A stretch of 64,000 bases of DNA, from NCBI RefSeq assembly GCF_014108865.1, contig NZ_CP053928.1, forward strand, positions 2,666,001 to 2,730,000, given 5' to 3'. This DNA comes from Nocardioides sp. WS12. GTDB lineage: Bacteria; Actinomycetota; Actinomycetes; Propionibacteriales; Nocardioidaceae. The position numbers were made by a program, and so were the translations under genes. Positions 59,661 to 64,000 of the stretch are shown piece by piece (position 1 is the first letter of the stretch; each line of letters opens with the position of its first letter). The notes beneath the pieces are model-generated. The model saw only the letters and a program-made list of their open reading frames with translations. It searched no databases and had not been told where the DNA came from.

Positions 59661-60287
59661 TCACTCGAAGGCGAGTTTGAGTGCCACGAGGATCATCGTG
59701 GCGGCGATGAGAAACTCGAGGACCTTCCATGCGGCAGGTCGGGCAAGCAGTGGTGCGAGGGTCCGTGCGCCGAAGCCGAGAGCGGCGAACCAGATGATGC
59801 TGGCGACGATCGCTCCGACGCCAAACCACCATTGACCGCCCATGACGCTGGTGGCGTCGTCGTTGTGGGTTGCTGCGATGGCGCCGATGAGCAGAACGGT
59901 GTCGAGGTAGACGTGGGGGTTGAGCCAGGTGAGGGCGACTGCGCGGCCGATGACCCTTCCTCGAGGCTCGGCCACCGCTGACGCTCCCGGGTCGCCGAGC
60001 GACTCGGTCCGGAATGCGCGGCGGAGCGAACTGGCGGCGTACCAGAGCAGGAAGGCCACGCCTGCCCAGCGGACGACGTCGATGACCCAGCTGGCGTGGT
60101 CGACCACCGAACCGATGCCGCCCACGCCGGCGAGGATGAGGACGGCGTCAGAAGCGGCGCAGACAGCGACGACCGCGCCGATGTGGTGGCGGATCACGCC
60201 TTGGCGGAGGACGTAGGCGTTCTGGGCGCCGATCGCCACGATCAGGGAGCCGCCTGTGAAGAACCCGGCAGCAGCAGTGGAGAGCAC
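59661..60287 (-). CDS. LysE/ArgO-family amino acid exporter
   Basis: A 208-residue exporter with about six TM helices. Characteristic segments are the N-terminal GFFTGGSLIVAIGAQNAYVLRQG and the mid-protein ALTWLNPHVYLDTVLLIG. LysE/ArgO proteins export lysine or arginine when cell levels are high. The gene is divergent from a LysR regulator with a 78-bp gap, the standard lysE-lysG / argO-argP arrangement. The GTG start lies six bases after TACGTT, suggesting a leaderless mRNA. Confidence 0.93.
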   Translation of the reverse strand: MLSTAAAGFFTGGSLIVAIGAQNAYVLRQGVIRHHIGAVVAVCAASDAVLILAGVGGIGSVVDHASWVIDVVRWAGVAFLLWYAASSLRRAFRTESLGDPGASAVAEPRGRVIGRAVALTWLNPHVYLDTVLLIGAIAATHNDDATSVMGGQWWFGVGAIVASIIWFAALGFGARTLAPLLARPAAWKVLEFLIAATMILVALKLAFE

Positions 60288-60293
60288 GCAATG

Positions 60294-60299
60294 AACGTA
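60294..60299 (-). promoter_or_regulatory. -10 element for leaderless lysE-type gene
   Basis: TACGTT on the minus strand, then CATTGC, then the GTG at 60287. Confidence 0.55.
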
Positions 60300-60365
60300 G
60301 GTCTGTGGTGGCGTGAAGACCAGCGAATGTTTCTACAGCGGGTGTAGTCGTGCTTCACTGCGAGG

Positions 60366-61229
60366 ATGAGGTACGACGCTGCCCAACTGGAGACGTTGCG
60401 ACTGATCGCGGACGAAGGATCCTTTGAGGCCGCAGCGCGCAAGCTTCATCTCACTCCCAGCGCGGTCAGCCAGCGCGTGCGTGCCCTCGAGGTGTCCGCC
60501 GGGCAAGTGCTCGTTCGGCGTACGTCGCCAGCCGAGGTCACCGCGGCAGGCGAGCCGCTCCTTCGGTTGGCCCGTCAGGTTCACGTTCTCGCGGCCGAGG
60601 CGGAATCCCTGCTGTCGGATGATGGAGTCGTCGAGCTCACCGTCGCGATCAATGCGGACTCGCTGGCCACGTGGTTCCGCCCGGTCCTCGGGCAGGTTGC
60701 CCGGCGGCCCGGGACTGTTCTGCGCCTCCAGGTGGAGGACGAGGCCCACTCGCACGCGCTGCTCCGCCGAGGCGAGGTCCTCGCGGCGATCACCAGCGAG
60801 CCCACACCCGTTCAGGGATGTTCGGTCGAGCATCTCGGGAACCTTCGTTACCTACCGGCCGCTGCTCCTGAGCTCCTGGAGCGTCACCGTAAGGGTCGCG
60901 GCGTCGACTGGAGTGCGATGCCGATGGTGGTGTTCAACGAGAAGGACCAGCTCCAGGACGTGGTCCTTGCCACCCACGGCGCCCAGCGCCCCGCTGTTGT
61001 GCACCGAGTGCCCACGTCGGCCGACTTTCTCGCTGCCATCTCAGGGGGCTTGGGGTGGGGGATGGTCCCCGTCCCGCAGTTCGTCTCCGATGACCTTGTC
61101 CGCCTACCTGGGGCGAAGCCGCTCAGCGTGCCGCTCTACTGGCAACGGTGGCGGCTCGAGAGCCCCGGCCTTGAACTACTCACCCGCGATGTGAAAGCCG
61201 CTGGACGCAACATGCACGCGGCGCAGTGA
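60366..61229 (+). CDS. LysR-family regulator of LysE-type exporter (LysG/ArgP-like)
   Basis: A 287-residue LysR-type regulator: HTH in residues 4-60 (LETLRLIADEGSFEAAARKLHLTPSAVSQRVRALE in pieces) and an effector domain with the ArgP-like segments LTVAINADSLATWF and GLGWGMVPVPQ. By analogy with LysG and ArgP it senses lysine/arginine and activates the divergent exporter. The binding site should lie in the 78-bp gap. No -10 box is visible at leaderless distance for this gene. Confidence 0.93.
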   Translation: MRYDAAQLETLRLIADEGSFEAAARKLHLTPSAVSQRVRALEVSAGQVLVRRTSPAEVTAAGEPLLRLARQVHVLAAEAESLLSDDGVVELTVAINADSLATWFRPVLGQVARRPGTVLRLQVEDEAHSHALLRRGEVLAAITSEPTPVQGCSVEHLGNLRYLPAAAPELLERHRKGRGVDWSAMPMVVFNEKDQLQDVVLATHGAQRPAVVHRVPTSADFLAAISGGLGWGMVPVPQFVSDDLVRLPGAKPLSVPLYWQRWRLESPGLELLTRDVKAAGRNMHAAQ

Positions 61230-61250
61230 CACGCCCGCTTTCGCGGCGGT

Positions 61251-61631
61251 TCAGAGCTCGACGTAGACGTCGTCCCCCTCGACGATGACGTCGTAGGTCG
61301 TGAGCGGAGATGGCTTCTTGCCCAGTGCGATCAACTTGCGTGACCAGCGGGGCATGTCCTTACCAGCAAAGCCGGGCGCCCAGTCGAGGTTGTCCCCTGA
61401 CGCGAGGTCGAACGCGGAGTTGTGCCATGGGCAGACGACCTGGCCGTCGGCGTACCTCAGGCCTCCTGGCCCCTTGGTGAGGGAGAGGCCCAGGTGCGGA
61501 CAGCGGTTGCGCGCTGCGCACAACGAGTCCCCGGCGAGACCAACGACGATGGACGTGCCTGCAGCATCCACGGCGTGCAGTTTCCCGTCGGCGAAGTCCG
61601 CGACGCTTCCGACCCTGATTCGACCTGACAT
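61251..61631 (-). CDS. Rieske-type 2Fe-2S protein
   Basis: A 126-residue Rieske protein with both ligand pairs: C44-P-H46 (NRCPHLG) and C67-P-W-H70 (CPWHNSAFDL). It has the size of soluble ferredoxin-type Rieske proteins that serve oxygenases or nitrite reductase-like systems, without TM or signal segments. GAGGAG lies a few bases before the ATG. No oxygenase gene is adjacent, so the electron partner is unclear. Confidence 0.92.
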   Translation of the reverse strand: MSGRIRVGSVADFADGKLHAVDAAGTSIVVGLAGDSLCAARNRCPHLGLSLTKGPGGLRYADGQVVCPWHNSAFDLASGDNLDWAPGFAGKDMPRWSRKLIALGKKPSPLTTYDVIVEGDDVYVEL

Positions 61632-61740
61632 GTCACATCTCCTCGTTCCGGTGTCTGGCTCCGTTCTACCAGCGCGCTGTCGTTGGCGTCACTGTCGCTC
61701 GCGGCACCGCAATGGTGTCGCGTCTGAGCGCCGAGCGGTT

Positions 61741-61746
61741 TACGTT
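61741..61746 (+). promoter_or_regulatory. -10 element upstream of unknown gene
   Basis: TACGTT, seven bases before the ATG at 61754. Confidence 0.45.
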
Positions 61747-61753
61747 GACCGGC

Positions 61754-62263
61754 ATGCAGGTGAGATTCGAGCGCACCGGGCAACGTCGATATGCGGTTGC
61801 CGTCGTCCGCAGCCAGCACGGTGACCTCCGCATGGACCCGGCGCCCGGGTACTCAGAGCTGATCCCTCATGACCTCGTGCACTGGGTGGTCGAGGAGGAG
61901 TTCGGCCTGCGGGACGGGATCTTCGGCCAGCTCGCTGCGGGCGGGAACGCCGGGACGTTCGTGCCGACTGAGGAGCTCCGCACCAAGGCGTGGGCGCGCC
62001 AGGTCGAGCGACGCAACCGGTCCACTGGCGCCGACATGGGGCGATCGGAGGACCTTGTTGCCCAGGTCTACCCGCGCTGGCTGCGACACAGCGGCCATCT
62101 TCCCGGCAGCCACTATGTGCTCCAGGACCCTCCGCCGACCGACCTCCGCGACGCTGACCTCGACCGGGCGATCAGGCGCATCGACGTACTGTCCGGCCAG
62201 TGGCGTGCCGTCGACGTCGGCGGGTCGATGTCGGTTCAGTGGCCCTGGCCCGAGCGCGCCTGA
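61754..62263 (+). CDS. Hypothetical protein (169 aa)
   Basis: Not recognised by name. It is a soluble protein with a beta-rich N-terminus (MQVRFERTGQRRYAVAVVR), a conserved-looking PHDLVHWVVEEEFGLRDGIFGQLA segment, a basic middle and a C-terminal WRAVDVGGSMSVQWPW strand. Similar HDLVH...E...GLRDG patterns occur in small actinobacterial proteins of unknown function. I prefer the ATG at 61754, seven bases after TACGTT, over the longer frame from 61712. Confidence 0.65.
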   Translation: MQVRFERTGQRRYAVAVVRSQHGDLRMDPAPGYSELIPHDLVHWVVEEEFGLRDGIFGQLAAGGNAGTFVPTEELRTKAWARQVERRNRSTGADMGRSEDLVAQVYPRWLRHSGHLPGSHYVLQDPPPTDLRDADLDRAIRRIDVLSGQWRAVDVGGSMSVQWPWPERA

Positions 62264-62382
62264 GGTGTTAGGGACCTTTGGCACTGCCGTGGCCCGACGG
62301 CCGGTGTTCCAGTGGAGCGAGATGACGCCGTCCCTTGGAGATCGCGCATCCGTTCACGCTTCCCGACACCCCACGGAGTCCC

Positions 62383-63603
62383 ATGCTGTCCACCAAGTCC
62401 GCCCAGGTCGTCAAGGCCACACTGCCTGTCATCGGTGCCGCCATCGGCGACATCACGCCGGTCTTCTACCAGCGAATGTTCGCCGCCCATCCTGAGCTCG
62501 AGCGCGACCTGTTCAATCGGGGCAACCAGGCCCAGGGTGATCAACAGAGCGCGCTCGCGGGTGCGATTGCCGCCTACGCGACTCTCCTGGTGGCCGATGA
62601 CGGACGCGACCCGCTCGACGTGCTGGGGCGTATCGCGCACAAACACGCCTCCCTCGGCATCACCGAGGACCAGTACCCGATCGTCCATGAACACCTCTTC
62701 GCCGCCATCGTGGAGGTACTCGGCGACGCCGTCACCCCTGAGGTCGCCTCCGCCTGGGACGAGGTCTACTGGCACATGGCCGGCGCTCTGGTCACGATCG
62801 AGAAGCGGTTGTACGCCGAGACGGGCGTGGCAGACGGTGCTGTCTGGCGCACGTTGGTTCTACGGAGTCGTCTTCAGGAGTCACCCGACACCGTGTCCTT
62901 CGTCCTCGGCACGGCTGATGGCAGCGCGCTGCCGGAGTCCCGTCCGGGCCAGTACGTCTCGGTGCAGGTGGCCCTGCCCGACGGCGCCCGCCAGATCCGG
63001 CAGTACAGCCTCACCCACGCTCCGGAGGTGAGCGAATGGCGGATCTCGGTCAAGGCACTCCCCGCGCGGCCCGGTGACGATGCAACCACCCTGCCGGCTG
63101 GTGAGGTGTCCAACTTTCTGCACCGGGAGCTCTTCGAGGGCGACGAGATCTCGGTGTCGGCGCCCTTCGGTGACCTGGTCCTGCAGGACTCCGAGGATCC
63201 GTTGGTGCTGATCTCCGCCGGCATCGGTATCACTCCGATCATCGGGATCCTGCACTACCTGGCCGGCACCGGTTCGAAGCGCCGGGTGCTGGTCCTGCAT
63301 GCCGACCGTTCGCCGGCCCGGCACGCGCACCGCCAGGAGTTGAAGGAACTCGTGGCTGCGTTGCCGTCCGCCACACTGCACCGCTGGTACGAGGACCTCG
63401 GCGTACGGCCGCCCCGAGACGTCCTCAGCGCCGGTCGGGTCGACCTCGGACTGGTGGAGATTCCGGCAGACGCGCAGGTGTACCTGTGCGGTCCACTGCC
63501 CTTCATGGAGTCCGTACGCCGCACTCTGATCGAGCGGCACATTGCCGAAGCCGACATCCACTACGAGGTCTTCGGACCGGACAAGTGGCTGGCCTCGGCC
63601 TGA
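62383..63603 (+). CDS. hmp: Flavohemoglobin (nitric oxide dioxygenase)
   Basis: Converts NO to nitrate with O2 and NAD(P)H. 406 residues: a globin domain (1-~140) with distal Tyr29 in FYQRMF and proximal His88 in AHKHASLGI; an FAD domain with RQYSLTHAP; and an NAD domain with ISAGIGITPIIGIL and YLCGPLPFMESV. The ATG at 62383 with GGAG upstream matches the family N-terminus (MLSTKSAQVVKATLP); a TTG at 62335 would add 16 residues. No NsrR-type site was recognised. Confidence 0.94.
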   Translation: MLSTKSAQVVKATLPVIGAAIGDITPVFYQRMFAAHPELERDLFNRGNQAQGDQQSALAGAIAAYATLLVADDGRDPLDVLGRIAHKHASLGITEDQYPIVHEHLFAAIVEVLGDAVTPEVASAWDEVYWHMAGALVTIEKRLYAETGVADGAVWRTLVLRSRLQESPDTVSFVLGTADGSALPESRPGQYVSVQVALPDGARQIRQYSLTHAPEVSEWRISVKALPARPGDDATTLPAGEVSNFLHRELFEGDEISVSAPFGDLVLQDSEDPLVLISAGIGITPIIGILHYLAGTGSKRRVLVLHADRSPARHAHRQELKELVAALPSATLHRWYEDLGVRPPRDVLSAGRVDLGLVEIPADAQVYLCGPLPFMESVRRTLIERHIAEADIHYEVFGPDKWLASA

Positions 63604-63651
63604 ATCAGCGGCTGTGCTGCACGATCAGAACGGGCAGCGCCTTGGCGCGGC

Positions 63652-64000
63652 TCAGCGCGGCAGGGGGTTCGGTCCGGTCGCTGTCACCAGTCGCTGAGGA
63701 ACCCAGTCCTCGACATGACGAAAGCCTGGCTTGAACGGTCCGGCGTCCTGCTCGACCGATGCTCGCAGTGAGTGCCGGTAGAACTTCACGTGGGTGAAGT
63801 CCTCGAACAGGATGTAGACGGGGTCAGGGTTGCTGCTGGGGCCTTGGAACTGCTGCCCGGTCAGCACCGGCTTGTTGACCGCGATGAACTCGTCGAAGGA
63901 ATCTCCGACCACGACCCCGAGGTGTTCCAAGCCCATCTTGTACACCCGCTGGTGCACCGGAGGGATGAGCTCGATGAGCGAGACCTCCTTGCCATCGAGA
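63652..64000 (-). CDS. VOC/YecM-like protein, 5' partial
   Basis: The frame stays open to the window edge; the in-window 116 codons are the C-terminal part. The segment KEVSLIELIPPV followed by GLEHLGVVVGDSFDEFIA resembles the second half of a vicinal-oxygen-chelate/YecM-like module, with a conserved His in LEHLG. A hydrophobic strand VYILFEDFTHVKFYRHSL follows. Family assignment is tentative. Confidence 0.55.
   Translation of the reverse strand, partial: LDGKEVSLIELIPPVHQRVYKMGLEHLGVVVGDSFDEFIAVNKPVLTGQQFQGPSSNPDPVYILFEDFTHVKFYRHSLRASVEQDAGPFKPGFRHVEDWVPQRLVTATGPNPLPR

Overview
The window is high-GC, GTG-rich bacterial DNA with dense, often overlapping genes, typical of an Actinomycetota chromosome. 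The gene set points to that phylum: a DUF222/HNH nuclease, an HGxxPAAW protein, a Trp-operon membrane protein, an ANTAR response regulator next to the pyk/polA/rpsA neighbourhood, and an AftD-like DUF3367 protein beside a DUF2613 micropeptide. Gene order and codon style look most like Nocardioidaceae (inference; no database search was possible).

Layout. 0-3.5 kb: the C-terminal part of a DUF222/HNH protein, a two-gene secreted-protein operon (DUF6318-like lipoprotein plus a PKD-like protein), an MmcQ/YjbR protein and an unknown. 3.6-7.3 kb: a heterodimeric ABC exporter. 7.3-14.5 kb: hisI, a Trp-associated membrane protein, HGxxPAAW and DUF2752 proteins, two small membrane proteins on the other strand, then trpCBA, an Sco1-like lipoprotein and lgt; trpE is absent from this cluster. 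14.6-22.2 kb: gltBD and pyk. 22.2-23.8 kb: a LAGLIDADG-type protein directly behind an unusual short-variable-arm tRNA with a CAA anticodon, then an ANTAR regulator. 24-31.2 kb: a complete branched-chain amino acid ABC importer (livKHMGF) convergent with a polar amino acid importer. 31.4-35.2 kb: a GNAT protein, a hotdog thioesterase and polA.

35.2-49 kb is an envelope-glycan locus: a flippase, an AftD-like GT-C protein with carbohydrate-binding modules, two further polytopic proteins, a DUF2613 micropeptide, GT2 and GT4 glycosyltransferases, a DUF3068 protein, an HHxxxDG acyltransferase-like protein and a methyltransferase. 49-52.3 kb encodes a 1074-residue exported protein made largely of thrombospondin type-3-like Ca-binding repeats. 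52.4-64 kb carries a methyltransferase, rpsA, a GlxA/AraC regulator with candidate operators and a divergent 35-codon ORF, an M28 peptidase, a GNAT protein, a DUF2975/HTH pair, a LysE exporter divergent from a LysR regulator, a Rieske protein, an unknown, a flavohemoglobin and a partial VOC-like gene.

The most striking global signal is transcriptional. At least ten genes have TANNNT (one GATAAT) exactly six bases before an ATG/GTG start, and three more have seven, which is the signature of leaderless mRNAs. Other points of interest are a repeat-plus-terminator module behind gltD and rpsA, a 30-bp perfect palindrome where two convergent genes overlap, and the tRNA/LAGLIDADG pair.
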